A stretch of DNA of 64,000 bases from the NCBI GenBank assembly GCA_948470475.1, contig OX419344.1:22934725-22998724 (forward strand), read 5' to 3'. Made by a program: the position numbers and the translations under genes. How positions within the stretch are numbered: the stretch's first letter is position 1; the number at the start of each line of letters is the position of its first letter. The stretch comes from Galaxea fascicularis. Lineage: Eukaryota > Cnidaria > Anthozoa > Scleractinia > Euphylliidae. The notes under the pieces are model-generated. The model was not told the origin of the DNA and ran no database searches. It saw only the letters and a program-made list of their open reading frames with translations. Below, piece by piece: positions 52,001 through 61,052 of this stretch.

Positions 52001-52377
52001 AAACAAAGAAGTCTGGGGCGACCGCCATAACTCTTCAGTCTTTAGAAGACCTGGGAAAGACTTGCTTTCTAGAGGAAGGACTGGGTCCCGGAAAACAACT
52101 CAACTTTTCTTTAACTTTGCTGTTAGATTGCGTTGTAAACACTGCTAAACTTTGTCGACGAGAACGTAATGTTTACAAGCATGTCGTACGCGAATTGGGA
52201 GGACGAAATACACGCTGCCGCGAAGATCCATCGACGGAAGCGTTCGCTTACTTGACTATCCAATTTCTGAAGCTTTGTGCATTTTGTACTTGTCCAATAC
52301 ATACCTTCTTTATTGGCTATCGTCGACTCGGCAATGGCAGCAAAGGATGCTAGATCTCCTCCGTCTTCAAACGACAT
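43754..52377 (-). CDS. C2H2 zinc-finger protein with seven fingers, seven coding exons
   Basis: Probable nuclear DNA-binding regulator. Exons: 52377-52305, 50375-49662, 48359-48204, 47455-47330, 46975-46867, 44997-44744 and 44517-43754. All junctions are GT-AG and in phase, giving 731 residues. Residues 1 to about 334 are acidic and low-complexity (Glu, Ser, Thr, Val, Gln), consistent with an activation region. Fingers follow at about 335-541: VCGQC, FKCDDC, YVCNRC, FKCDEC, QCRFC, ICETC and YQCDVC. Fingers 4 and 5 end His-x-Cys (HIRKVC, HLLNC) and are C2HC variants. TGEKP-type linkers (SGEKPY, TDEKPY) join fingers 2-3 and 6-7. A long Ala/Glu-rich acidic tail ends in EEDS. I do not recognise a vertebrate orthologue; E4F1-like proteins share the acidic-flank and C2HC style, but that is only a resemblance. 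Confidence 0.88.
44744..44997 (-). CDS. zinc-finger gene coding exon 6 (fingers 3-5)
   Basis: Acceptor TTGTTGCAG, donor AGAAAG|GTACGC. Encodes the rest of finger 3 ([19 protein letters not shown]), finger 4 ([20 protein letters not shown]) and finger 5 ([20 protein letters not shown]). Fingers 4 and 5 use cysteine as the last zinc ligand. Confidence 0.92.
45254..45410. mobile_element. MITE-like element with GGGCGTAGC ends
   Basis: The left end is GGGCGTAGCTAGGGA; the reverse-complemented right end is GGGAGTAGCCAGGATTTTTC. About 157 bp, no coding capacity. Confidence 0.55.
45457..45742 (+). repeat. dispersed repeat of the AACCCTTAA family, full copy
   Basis: Begins ACTCTTAACCCTTAACACCA and ends GAGGGTAAAGGGTTAAAG, so the ends are inverted. 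The interior has ATTCTCCATAC and TTTGATGATCATTTCC. Related copies: 16613-16830, 22198-22409 (opposite strand), 42123-42295 (partial) and 55569-56199 (interrupted by another element). Confidence 0.65.
46867..46975 (-). CDS. zinc-finger gene coding exon 5 (finger 2)
   Basis: Acceptor TTTGCAATAG, donor CAACAG|GTGTGG. Encodes [20 protein letters not shown], a TGEKP-like linker and the first cysteine of finger 3. Too short to stand out as an open frame, but needed to join exons 4 and 6 in phase. Confidence 0.9.
47330..47455 (-). CDS. zinc-finger gene coding exon 4 (finger 1)
   Basis: Acceptor CCTTGCAG, donor CACACAG|GTGACT. A basic run [10 protein letters not shown] (possible nuclear localisation signal) precedes finger 1, [20 protein letters not shown]. 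Confidence 0.9.
47456..48203 (-). other. zinc-finger gene intron 3
   Basis: 748 bases, of which 269 are the TTAA-flanked MITE at 47904-48172. The remainder is AT-rich with no signal beyond splice sites. Intron 4 (46976-47329) is short and unremarkable. Confidence 0.65.
47904..48172. mobile_element. TTAA-flanked MITE with about 50-bp inverted repeats
   Basis: TTAA lies at both outer edges (47904-47907 and 48169-48172). Inside, the left end reads ACAAACGAGAAAACATTGTT and the reverse-complemented right end reads GCAAACAAGGAAACATTGTT; both continue into GAAACA...TTTCC-rich sequence. The TTAA flanks fit a piggyBac-type insertion, but no transposase is present and the ends differ from classic piggyBac tips, so the family is tentative. 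Confidence 0.7.
48204..48359 (-). CDS. zinc-finger gene coding exon 3
   Basis: Acceptor TGTCAACAG, donor TACAAA|GTAAGG. Encodes [17 protein letters not shown] through GEEAAVTLQ, still outside the fingers. A MITE ends about 30 bases past its donor. Confidence 0.8.
48496..48668 (+). mobile_element. G-rich inverted-end element, copy 1 of 3
   Basis: Left CTGGAAAATATTTATACCTC and CAGAAGGTCAATGGAA; reverse-complemented right CCAGAAAATATCCATACCCA. Interior GGGAGGGGGGAGGGGG and AAATTGGAATTTCTGGAAGG. Relatives at 57175-57352 and 58275-58434. Confidence 0.65.
48741..48862 (+). repeat. dispersed repeat, copy 1 of 2
   Basis: Shares CCTACTTTGTCTAGATTTTC-like and GGTTAGCTCAGACAGCTATT-like blocks with the reverse complement of 63228-63340. 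About 120 bp; no inverted ends seen. Confidence 0.6.
49662..50375 (-). CDS. zinc-finger gene coding exon 2 (acidic region)
   Basis: 714 bases. Acceptor CACTTCCAG, donor GCTGAAG|GTGAGC. Encodes a Glu-rich stretch ([20 protein letters not shown]), then Gln/Thr/Ser/Val/Gly-rich sequence without fingers. Open frames on the opposite strand here are shadows. Confidence 0.85.
50376..52304 (-). other. zinc-finger gene intron 1
   Basis: 1.9 kb. Contains the hairpin 50425-50491 close to the acceptor of exon 2. Plus-strand open frames at 50826-51023, 51737-51967 and 51954-52148 have no recognised family; the middle one is raised as a weak finding. Confidence 0.6.
50425..50491. repeat. 67-base imperfect hairpin in intron 1 of the zinc-finger gene
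   Basis: Pairs from outside in: GTTTAT/ATAAAC, one C-A mismatch, AGACACC/GGTGTCT, a 3x3 internal loop, then CCTCAACTTCTTCA/TGAAGAAGTTGAGG around the loop GACAG. The 27 paired bases with small internal loops are the shape of a microRNA precursor. It sits about 50 bases upstream of the exon 2 acceptor in the gene's orientation. Confidence 0.93.
52305..52377 (-). CDS. zinc-finger gene coding exon 1
   Basis: Starts [18 protein letters not shown] and ends at donor AAAGAAG|GTATGT. An upstream in-frame ATG exists at 52443, but CTGCTTCAG just before this ATG looks like a splice acceptor, so I prefer the start at 52377. The junction with exon 2 makes GEPDE in phase. Confidence 0.75.
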
Positions 52378-54299
52378 CCTGAAGCAGTCTGAGATAAATT
52401 CCACAAAGCAACTTCCTACAACGAAAGGGACGCGATGAAACACTGGTTGTTGAATAGGGAAGTTTAACTTAATTTCCAGCTTTAGTTTACGGCTTTGGAA
52501 CGACGATTCGCTTACTTTAAGACAGTATGCTCACTATTTTCTTGTCTTAGTACCTTTCCTCTAGGAAACGCCTCTAAAATTCTGTTTATTTCTCAGCGAA
52601 CTATGGATGCCTCAATCGTGAACACGAGGCGATAGAGGGAAGGCCCGCCATGTATATTAGTCACGTGATTATATTGCTGCCAGGGGATTGGTTGAAATTC
52701 TTTTTCTTTCGAAGGAGACAGCTATCAAAAGGATCGCTTGCTTTAATTGGCATAGGAAAATATAATTGCAATTGGTAAACAGTTTCTTTTGCAATGAAAC
52801 AACAGTGAGCTAATTTTTGGCTTCTGCAGCAGACCTAAAAAATGTATGGGAATTTCAGTTTTCTGGGAATGGGAAACTTGAAAAATCTCATTTATTATTG
52901 CACCCTTATTAAATATGTTTGTGTTAGAGGAAGGAATTTCACCCTTTTACCATTGATTTTAGGTAATAAAAGGAAAAGGCGAAAACAACTGCAATTTCAC
53001 CATAGGGCTGAGTGTTTAACAAAATCCCTGCAGTGAGAGTTCACTTCCATAAAATTAACCCAGTCCCAATTCCAAGCCAATGAAACTGATGTAATTTCAG
53101 TGTTTGAACATATTCCTGACTGGCTGGGGAAGCAATTCTAACTTCTTCAGCCAGTTCAGTATATTGCAGAGATGCAAATGTGCTTTGACTTTATCAGGTT
53201 TAGATTGATTGTGAAAAGTATGACAAATTCACTGTACGTGTTCCAATGTAAATCTTGTAGTGCTACAAAATAATGGAAGTGCTTTGGGCCTTGCCTTGTG
53301 TTTAGATACAAATAATCTGAAGACAGTAAAATGAAAAATGTGGGAAGGTGACAAAGGAATTGAGAGAAGTGGGATTTCAAATGACCTTCCTACTGTGCTA
53401 AAATAGTTCATCCCTTGAACCTTCTTATAGCTTCTACATTTATATCTACTGAACACAAACATTTACACCAAATGTGGCAATTTAATCAACAATGTTTGTT
53501 CTATTGCAATGGCAAGCTCCCTGACTGCTATTATGTGCAAATACCAGTACATGTGATCAATACAGTGATTTATAATTTTCTGGAAGTTATAAATTATTCC
53601 TAGATTACTATTAAATATCAGTATAATTATTCACAAACTGATAAATATCCTTAACAGGTAAATACCAGTGTTATCAACCTAATGTACAATGACACCTTTC
53701 ACAAATTTGTGACCATTTTCAGTGGCTACTGTACTTAAACTTGTATGTGTGATTTGCTGTTTTCCAAAACTCATGAATTTTAATGGTTTGCTGTCAATCT
53801 GCTACAGTGGATATACCAAACAGGAGTTTATATTATCACTTAAAATACCATTCAAGTAACAGTTATTGGTTGATAATCATCAGAAACCTTAATTTGTGAA
53901 CATAAGAAGCAATTGCATTTTAATACATGTATATCTTAAGTGATTTTTGTGGGATTTTGACTCTGTGCTATACAATATGTGAGTTCATTCATTGATGCCT
54001 GGCTGTTTTTGAGTCCTTGGAAAACCCTTTATTTATTAATTTTTTGCTTTTGTAAACAATGTCTGTCTGACCAGGGCCAAGTTGTTTGTAACCTGTTAGA
54101 TCTGTTACCAGGCTCTATTTTCATTTTTAGTGGTAAATCTTTTCTGCAGGAAACTGTTTTAATGAGCAGCGACAGAGAACATAATAGCGATGCTGAAACT
54201 GGGTATGATTGCAAGTTAGGTTATTCAAAGCCTGAAAAACTCTAATCTGACTTAATTACTATGACACAACAAGGTAACACTCACAGCTAATAAAAATAT
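52378..54299. other. intergenic region between zinc-finger gene and TMEM164
   Basis: The first few hundred bases are the likely promoter of the zinc-finger gene. The remainder is AT-rich with short open frames on both strands that resemble nothing known. Confidence 0.45.
52662..52667. promoter_or_regulatory. CACGTG E-box upstream of the zinc-finger gene
   Basis: A palindromic CACGTG within TCACGTGA, 285 bases before the start codon and close to a GCCCGCCATG stretch. E-boxes of this form bind bHLH-ZIP factors in animals; use here is inference. Confidence 0.25.
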
Positions 54300-54301
54300 T
54301 A

Positions 54302-54738
54302 CAGTTGAACCTCGATTATCTGGACTCGTTGGGACAAGATGAAGTAATCTGGATAATCGAGTATCCGGATAATCGAAAATATGAATATTAATGAAGAACG
54401 AAGAAAGCGACATTTAATAGTGAAATGACACATTTACAAATCGTTTGGAAAACAATATGGTCTACATCTTCACTGTCCGTTGTGAATACCTGCACATGTG
54501 TGTCTTAACAATTTAAATTAATAAAAAATGTTTTTACTTTGGCCTAAAATGTTGAAATAAGTCAGTTACAACATGTTATGCGTTAAGTCAGTTATGACGC
54601 ATGTGAGCACTGCTTTTGCTCTTTGAAAGCATTAAAACAAACTTGCTTTTTAACTGTACTTTTCAATGCTGTATTTTTAAAAAGAACTATGGGAAAACTG
54701 GGACTACAGAAAAAGTCTGGAGAATCGAGGTTCAACTG
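54302..54738. mobile_element. pogo/Tigger-like MITE (Tc1-mariner group)
   Basis: Left end CAGTTGAACCTCGATTATCT; reverse-complemented right end CAGTTGAACCTCGATTCTCC. Both are flanked by TA (54300-54301 and 54739-54740), the target duplication of Tc1/mariner elements. CAGT(T/G)GAACCTCG ends are typical of pogo-type MITEs. 437 bp with no transposase. Confidence 0.8.
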
Positions 54739-54740
54739 TA

Positions 54741-55324
54741 GTGCGGTTTGAACAACTTGGCCCTTGGCTGTCACTAACTTTAAAAGATGACAAGATGTGT
54801 AAAAGTAGCTAAAAATTACAGCTGTTGTGGTAAAAGGCAACACAATGTTTTTGCATTTAAGTAGCAGCAGGATCTCACCCAAAATATCCAGGAGAAAACC
54901 CAGGCAATCCAAGATTAACCTTACACAATTCTTTGGAACTTGTGTTGGTCAAAAAAATTACGTTACTTATTTGTCTGATCAAAGTTCAGTTCTGCAAGAG
55001 CAAACAGTACTTTTCAGTGATGTACTTCTATCAGCTTTGCTGCAGCAATTATATACAAGTAAGGCTCTATGCTTGAATATTGTGTGGGCCTCCACTATTA
55101 TGACTATGTACAAAGTAATCTCTTTCAGAAGCAATAATAATATTACTATTAACAAGCAAAATATATTAGAAAATAATCCACCGTGACGTTTTCAGCTGTT
55201 TCATTGCTCAGAACACTAAAATAATATTGTTAGATGTTAAATTATTGGTGGGGAAATCTCAGCTGATTTTAAATAAGTTATTAAATGTAAACAATAATTG
55301 ATACATCTTTCATTGTTGTTGAAA
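54741..55324. other. 3' flank of TMEM164
   Basis: Presumed 3' UTR and flank of TMEM164. I see no clear minus-strand AATAAA in the first few hundred bases after the stop codon. The open frame 54827-55186 on the plus strand has no recognised family. Confidence 0.4.
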
Positions 55325-55513
55325 TTAATCTTGCTTATTGGTTTGTGATCCATACAAAAGGTCTACAAACTTGTGCCCTGCTACACAAAAGAACTTCCCG
55401 TATAAAAATATCAAGATTGGTTGATGACAGCAAGCTATGATCCGGTAGTATGGACCACTGAATGGATCGCTCACAGCAGGGCATATCATATTATTGAGAT
55501 TAACATGAAGAAC
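55325..55513 (-). CDS. TMEM164: TMEM164 coding exon 6 (with stop)
   Basis: Acceptor CTCTTGCAG, then VLHVNLNNMICPAVSDPFSG, PYYRIIACCHQP and GKFFCVAGHKFVDLLYGS to the stop. Matches the human C-terminal VNLNNMLCPAISDPF and GHQ...HGK motifs. Confidence 0.93.
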   Translation of the reverse strand, partial: VLHVNLNNMICPAVSDPFSGPYYRIIACCHQPILIFLYGKFFCVAGHKFVDLLYGSQTNKQD

Positions 55514-58500
55514 CTGCAAGAGACAAGTATATAAAAAACATTTTTCTTTAACCTGAGTTAAGAAATTAACCTTTAATCTCCAATATCAACATTTTGTACT
55601 CTCCTTATAGTTATTACATTCCTTTATTGGTACTTAATTTCACAATTTTGGCGAGACAGTATTTTGCAGGATTTATTTTCACGATTTCGATAGAAAAATA
55701 TGAAAGAGGGTATTAAATTTCATCATTCAAGCAATCTCAACTTCATTTTATTTTTCAAAAAGTCTGATAAACTGGAACAAACAAAACACATATTTGAAAA
55801 TGTTCTTTTAAGTCTACATTACAATGTGGATGCGCATTGTCTCAGTATGTACAGTAGTATGATGGAACTTGCCAGCAAAACCAGTTGATAATTAGTGTAT
55901 TTGTCGATACATAACCTGTATATGTTGTTATTACATGATAATCATTTTTTCCTGTGACATTAATTTCCTGTATGGGGATTAAATTTCACGAGGATTTTTA
56001 TTCATGGGTCTTTAATTTTGCGATTTTTTTACAATCGCAAAAAATGCGAAATTTAGTACCAATAAAGTATTTCTGTCATTTGTTACATGTAGGGACAATT
56101 TCTATAAACATTAACTGATCCCATGTGGTCATTTCCTGTATTCTCATGCCCTGATATTGACAAACTAGTGATATGCACTTTTGGAGTGGAAAGGGTTAAA
56201 ACCTTAAACCACACTCTGCTCTCAACAAAAACACACAAAGCCACATATTTTGTCCAGTTTCTTCGGTAGCCGGAACCATCACTTGGTTGAGGCTTTTTTA
56301 TTTGTTTTAAAACATAGCTTTATGCACATTACTAATAAAAACTGTTTCAGAATAAAACCTTGTCAAAGATCACCCTTAACTCAGTGTCAAAAATGTAGTG
56401 CTTGAAATGTAATCCTTGAATAGCAGAGAGCTATTTGATTTTGAAAATTATGGTTAGTTGTACCAGGCATTACATCAAGAAATTTGTCATTGGGATACAA
56501 AAAATTATGTCCCTGGGCATGCCAGACATGCTGTCACTGGCATCCTTCACACACACATGTACACACTCGAGCATACTTGGCATGCTTTGAAAATAAACCA
56601 CATAATATATAATTTCCTATCATATTTTCCAAGATTTTTCCAAAATTACTTACCATCCCTAAAGGCTGAAGAAACAAAAGCATGTAGAATGAAAAGAACG
56701 TATATGTCAATGTTGCCCAGGTGAAATCCCACACAGGCTCTAAAATAAATGGCCCTGTAAAAGAGTAATAGAGTCAGTTCCACAAACTACAATAACAAAT
56801 CAGAGTCTAAGAAATGAAAGGAAAATGAATAGACACAGGTTCTCATACAACAATTTGCTAATTATTAGCAAATCCTCCAAACTGAGGAAAAATGTGACAG
56901 ACAACATCTCTAACAAACAAGGACAAGTGTCCAAAATTTTGTGCAAATAAAAATTACCATGGATCAATAATATTGACTAATTGCTATTTCAACCAGAGAT
57001 CATCACATTCTAAGAATGGCCTCTTAAAGAGAAAATGCATTCCAAAAACTCAGTGACTCAACATACCTTTGTGCATATGCTAGTACATCCTGTGAGTTTA
57101 CAAATCTCCATCTGACACATCAATTACTTCACAAAAGCCCAAATCCTATGTCCTTAATATTGTGTGGTTCCAAACAATATCTGTACCTCTTCCCTCCCAC
57201 TCCCACCCCCTCCCCTTCTGCAAGGAAGGTCAATGAAATTCCAACTAGGAGGGTGTAGCAAAAGCAAAGTTTTAAAAGAATTTTATGGAGTTAAATTGGA
57301 ATTCCCAGAGGGTTTGGGGGGGGGGGGGGGGGAATTATGGATATGTTTTTGGAACTGATGAAAACTAACATAACCAAAATGTAATTTTTACTTCAACTCC
57401 CGTCAGTTGAAACATCTTCCCCCATTTTTAAATCAACAGCACCCTCTTCTCTTAACTCTGGCACTAAAAACGAATAATAAATTTTAATAGTTGGTGACAT
57501 ACCTTGGCAAGAGAGAAGAAAGAAGGGCACGACAATTAGAATAAGAAGGTGTTGTATCCAGTAGTTTGCGACTTCAAATGGCAACTAAAATGCATGGAGG
57601 TAAAAATTATCAATATCATTTTAATTGTTACGTTAAATAATAATCATACTCCATGGTTCAAATCTGCTTCTGGCTCAAATTTTTATTTTTGCTTCCTTTG
57701 TCTCACATCATTAACAACTGGTCTGAAAAATTGTAATCCCAAGACAAGATAAAACTGCAAAAAGGTTTAAGCAATCTGCTTCACACCTGAAAAAAACACT
57801 TAATATATGGCTTTGTGAGGTTTAATAGCACAACCCAGCCATTACACGCTTTACAATCACACAAACCTTAATAATTTATTACAACTCTAACTTGTGACAA
57901 AGATATCTTTACACCAAACACCCGGCTCTCCTTACCAGTCAGAATACATACAGGCTGCAAAGTTTCAAATTTATAAAGATGAATGTTCTATTATTAAGCT
58001 ATGATTAGACATACCAATCTTGTGTTAACTACTGGGAACAAAATTGCTTGAAGTGCACCAAATAGCAGGTAATTGTGAACCCTGGAAGACAAAATAAACA
58101 CTCAATGTTTTGGGAAATAGACACCTGAATTGCCCTCCTGTGATATGTATTTGACTTCAGCAATGATGACAGCAACAACAGCAAGAATGCTCCAAAGCAA
58201 TAGGGTTATGACTGAAAACTATGACCCAGCATGAGCATTTCACCTTCTTTGTTGTCCCCTTCAAAACAACAATGTATGGTTCCAGAGAATACCCACACCC
58301 TCCTCCTCCCCCCCATCCCACCCCCTCAACAGAAGGTTTTATTGGTTTGAACCCCCTCCCCAACCTCTCCAGAAATTCCAATTTAGCTCCATACCACCCC
58401 TTGCAATTCAATTTCCATTGACCTTCTGTACAGGAATCTTACCTAAACACACACAAAACACGTTTACTTGGTGGTTCCACTAATAGATATATCTGAAAAA

Positions 58501-61052
58501 AATAAATAGATAAAAGGTTTTAAAGGTTAGGTTAGGAACACTCCAGCCCAGTACCCCAAAACACCTAAAAATGCTTAAAGGTTTTAGTTCTTCATACTAA
58601 ATGAGTTGGTTTTTTGAAGATGCTTTGGCTTGGGTAATGGGAAAACGTGACTTTGTCAACGACTAATAGGGGTGACAAATGGTAAAATCCAAGACTTGCC
58701 GAGATGCTGAGACCCTTGTTTGAAAATCTGAGATCGAGACCAAACATGTGAGACTTCGAATCTCAAATCTTTCAAGCTGAGCACAGATGCTCGACTAATT
58801 GGGGAGACTAAATCAAATACACTCTAAATAATCTCAAATCAAGCCTACTCCCCAATTTGATTAGTTTCTGTTAAAAATACTTGTTGTAAACCGAGTATAG
58901 TGTGAATGGAAGTTGGCATACAGGTCCAGTAAAAATTCATGTAGCCACTATGTTTTTCATTTACCAGTCAATGAGACTAGAAGCAGGGTATGTGCATTGT
59001 AATGTATACAATGTCTGTGCCATTCAGTTCTTCCATTTCCAGAGATCTCTGACATGGCCAAGAGACCTCTGCTAGCAGAGAATGCTCCTAAAATTCAGCA
59101 GAAAAAATAAACTACACTGTAGGTCATTTAACTGAAGTAAATTTTTATTACCTAATTTACCTTTAAAATGGTATTTCTACATTAATATCACACTTCAGAG
59201 TACCAATCCATCTAATTTACATTGTTGAGGATTTTGTGGAAAAATAATATACCAATAAATACTGATGCAATTCGATGCCATCGAAATAAATAATAATGGA
59301 AATGCCATGGCCAGGTATTCGGAGGTTTAACCCAAGGTAGCTGTTCAAGGTCAAAATGATTTCAGCCTAGTTTGATTCTGAATTTCCTTTGTCTCCTAAC
59401 CTTAGTTATTTGGGATCTATTGCTGGTTTTTATGTGTAGATACAATTTTTTAAGCAGGAACCAACAGCAACAAACTGACAGGGAATTAAGCTGGTTCATG
59501 ATGGCCAGCATATGATTTGTATTGACACCAATCAGATTAATTTAATTGAAACTGGTTGTTTTTGATCAATCATCCATTCTAACCACTTGACAGAATGAAG
59601 TTTAATTATTTATTTAACTCAATATTTCAGCCAGGGCTAGTTTAAAAGGAGTCTTCCGTGCTAGCAGTGATTTCTCACAGTGAGAAATAAATGAGAGGAG
59701 AGAGACCTCTGCCTGTTCCCAAGGAGTTCTCATTCCCTTAACAACAAATGACGTTTTGGTCACATGGGACCCGACTCAGCAAACCAGTTACTCAAATTAC
59801 TCAACAGTTAACAGCAAGCTCTAAATGCTTCAGTCATGAAATGTGATTTCTATGCCTTCAAGGGAAGCCAAGTCGCCTTCCATCTTGATAGCTTTAATTT
59901 CCAGTCTTTCACTATGCGGACGGCCAGTTGGAAATTCAGGGATTTTCCATAGTATGTCAAAAGGCACACAAGTGTATCATGTTTTTTCAAGAACACAATA
60001 ATGTCTTCCTTCTGATTTGGTGTTATTTCCTGGATGTTGTGATCATGAGGGGAAGAAATCGCTGATTTTAATTATTATAGCGTGATCGAAAGTTTGTCTT
60101 GCCTGCATTGTGACACAGTGGCTTCAGATGTTTTCAACAGGAAATAGAAACAAAGCGTGCGCATTCACTGGTTTTGAAAAACTGGTTGGTTTTGTCCAGA
60201 AATGTGGTCGGCGGTTAGATAAAAAGGAACTCCTCAGGGACCAGCAGAGGTCTCTCTCCTCTTGTTTATTTCTCGTCATGAGAGACCTCTGCTAGCTGTA
60301 AAAATAAATAAATGAATAGTTAAATAGATACAAAGAATTTACACACTTACAAAATAAAAAATACAAAATTGAAAATTAATTATATATCAGCACTTAAAAT
60401 GGCACCTAACCTTATTCTTAAAATCCTTAAAATTCGAAATCAGCCTTGGTGCTGCAGGAAGTGTATTTAATGTTCGAGCTCCATTAATACGGAAACTACC
60501 TTGATATTTGGTGGTTTTGGCTGAGGGAAGTAAGTCTCGGTGTCGCGTTCGATAGCTTTGTATTTCACTGGCCTGTGTGAATTCGCCAAAGAGATAATCA
60601 AGCGCCAGACCATTAATGATTTGAAAGCAAAGACAGTCGAGTTTGCTACAATGTATGTTATTAACCTTACTATAAGGATCTGATTACGCAAGTTACAAGA
60701 AAGTTAAATCTACCTGCATTCCCGTAATAACGTGGCAAGGATTGAGGAGAAATATCACTTGCTTGGTGGCGAACTTAAAACCAATTTCGATCCCGAAAAT
60801 CAAGCAAAGCAAGACCAAAAGAAATCTTTTTCCAACTCCAGTTCCTTCTCTATAAGCTGGTAAATCCCTCAGTATCGAGACTTTACCCAAAATTTTCCAG
60901 AAGACGAAAATGGTAAAAAGTTCGTAAACCACTGTTTCGACAATTCGTTGATTCAAAGTCAGATAGTTGACGCATTCTTTTCCGCCATTGCCCTGTAAAG
61001 TAAAGTCTACTCCACCATATAAGACATCTGCAATGTAGCTTACATTGATCAT
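55325..61052 (-). CDS. TMEM164: TMEM164 acyltransferase homologue, six coding exons
   Basis: Multipass membrane protein. Human TMEM164 is reported to be an acyltransferase making arachidonoyl ether phospholipids, with a role in ferroptosis. Exons: 61052-60714, 58492-58443, 58081-58015, 57584-57503, 56754-56654 and 55513-55325; all GT-AG and in phase, 275 residues against about 297 in human. Diagnostic blocks: YGGVDFTLQGNGGKEC, LCLIFGIEIGFKFATK, FLLNPCHVITGMQ (residues about 101-113), GALQAILFPVVNTRLLPFE, NYWIQHLL and VNLNNMICPAVSDPFSGPYY. The NPCH cysteine (about 106) aligns with Cys123 of the human protein, the likely catalytic residue. The variable loop after the first membrane segment is shorter than in human and the C-terminus diverges. 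No neighbouring gene suggests a shared pathway. Orthology is very likely; substrate is inferred. Confidence 0.93.
55514..56653 (-). other. TMEM164 intron 5, nested repeats
   Basis: Largely occupied by an AACCCTTAA-family repeat (about 55569-56199) that is interrupted by a MITE (55622-56068). The rest (56200-56653) shows nothing recognised. Confidence 0.6.
55622..56068. mobile_element. MITE-like element inserted in another repeat
   Basis: Left end CCTTTATTGGTACTTAATTT; reverse-complemented right end ACTTTATTGGTACTAAATTT. Both continue with CAC/CGC and TTTTG-rich sequence. About 447 bp; the open frame 55700-55888 inside is not a known transposase. Confidence 0.7.
56654..56754 (-). CDS. TMEM164: TMEM164 coding exon 5
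   Basis: Acceptor CTTTTACAG, donor GGGATG|GTAAGT. Encodes PFILEPVWDFTWATLTYTFF and SFYMLLFLQPLGM, a membrane segment with a conserved aromatic pattern. Confidence 0.9.
56755..57502 (-). other. TMEM164 intron 4
   Basis: Holds a G-tract element (57175-57352) with a 17-G run; otherwise plain AT-rich sequence. Confidence 0.6.
57175..57352 (+). mobile_element. G-rich inverted-end element, copy 2 of 3
   Basis: Shares GGAAGGTCAATGAAATTCCA, TTAAATTGGAATTCCC and ATTATGGATATGTTTTTGGA with the other copies. Includes a 17-G run at 57316-57332. Confidence 0.6.
57503..57584 (-). CDS. TMEM164: TMEM164 coding exon 4
   Basis: Acceptor CATTTTAG, donor CCAAG|GTATGT. Encodes LPFEVANYWIQHLLILIVVP and FFLLSCQ, including a conserved histidine in the WIQH motif and a membrane segment. 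Confidence 0.9.
57585..58014 (-). other. TMEM164 intron 3
   Basis: 430 bases of AT-rich sequence between exons 3 and 4; nothing else recognised. Confidence 0.6.
58015..58081 (-). CDS. TMEM164: TMEM164 coding exon 3
   Basis: Acceptor GTCTTCCAG, donor AGATTG|GTATGT. Encodes VHNYLLFGALQAILFPVVNT followed by RL, one of the strongest matches to human TMEM164. Confidence 0.92.
58275..58434 (-). mobile_element. G-rich inverted-end element, copy 3 of 3
   Basis: Opposite orientation to copies 1 and 2: on the minus strand it reads CAGAAGGTCAATGGAAATTG, then AGCTAAATTGGAATTTCTGG and a G-rich stretch. It lies within intron 2 of TMEM164 and begins about ten bases after the exon 2 donor. Confidence 0.62.
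58443..58492 (-). CDS. TMEM164: TMEM164 coding exon 2
   Basis: 50 bases. Acceptor in a T-run ending CAG, donor TTTAG|GTAAGA. Encodes IYLLVEPPSKRVLCVFR, matching the human LLACPPCRGAIVVFK region. Short, but required by phase. Confidence 0.85.
58493..60713 (-). other. TMEM164 intron 1
   Basis: 2.2 kb. Holds the long inverted-repeat element 59660-60296 and a short related fragment (about 59040-59080, AGAGACCTCTGCTAGCAGAG). A 10-bp inverted pair AATTGGGGAG/CTCCCCAATT spans about 58798-58855. Confidence 0.6.
59660..60296. mobile_element. non-autonomous element with about 70-bp inverted repeats
   Basis: Left: GCTAGCAGTGATTTCTCACA, then GAGAAATAAATGAGAGGAGA and GAGACCTCTGCC. Reverse-complemented right: GCTAGCAGAGGTCTCTCATG, then GAGAAATAAACAAGAGGAGA and GAGACCTCTGC. 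About 640 bp. The interior open frame 60110-60295 is not a recognised transposase, so the superfamily is open. Confidence 0.72.
60714..61052 (-). CDS. TMEM164: TMEM164 coding exon 1
   Basis: ATG at 61052 (MINVSYIADVLYGGVD), ends GMQ|GTAGAT on a codon boundary. Contains the conserved N-terminal YGGVD block, the first membrane segments and the NPCH motif. Confidence 0.93.
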
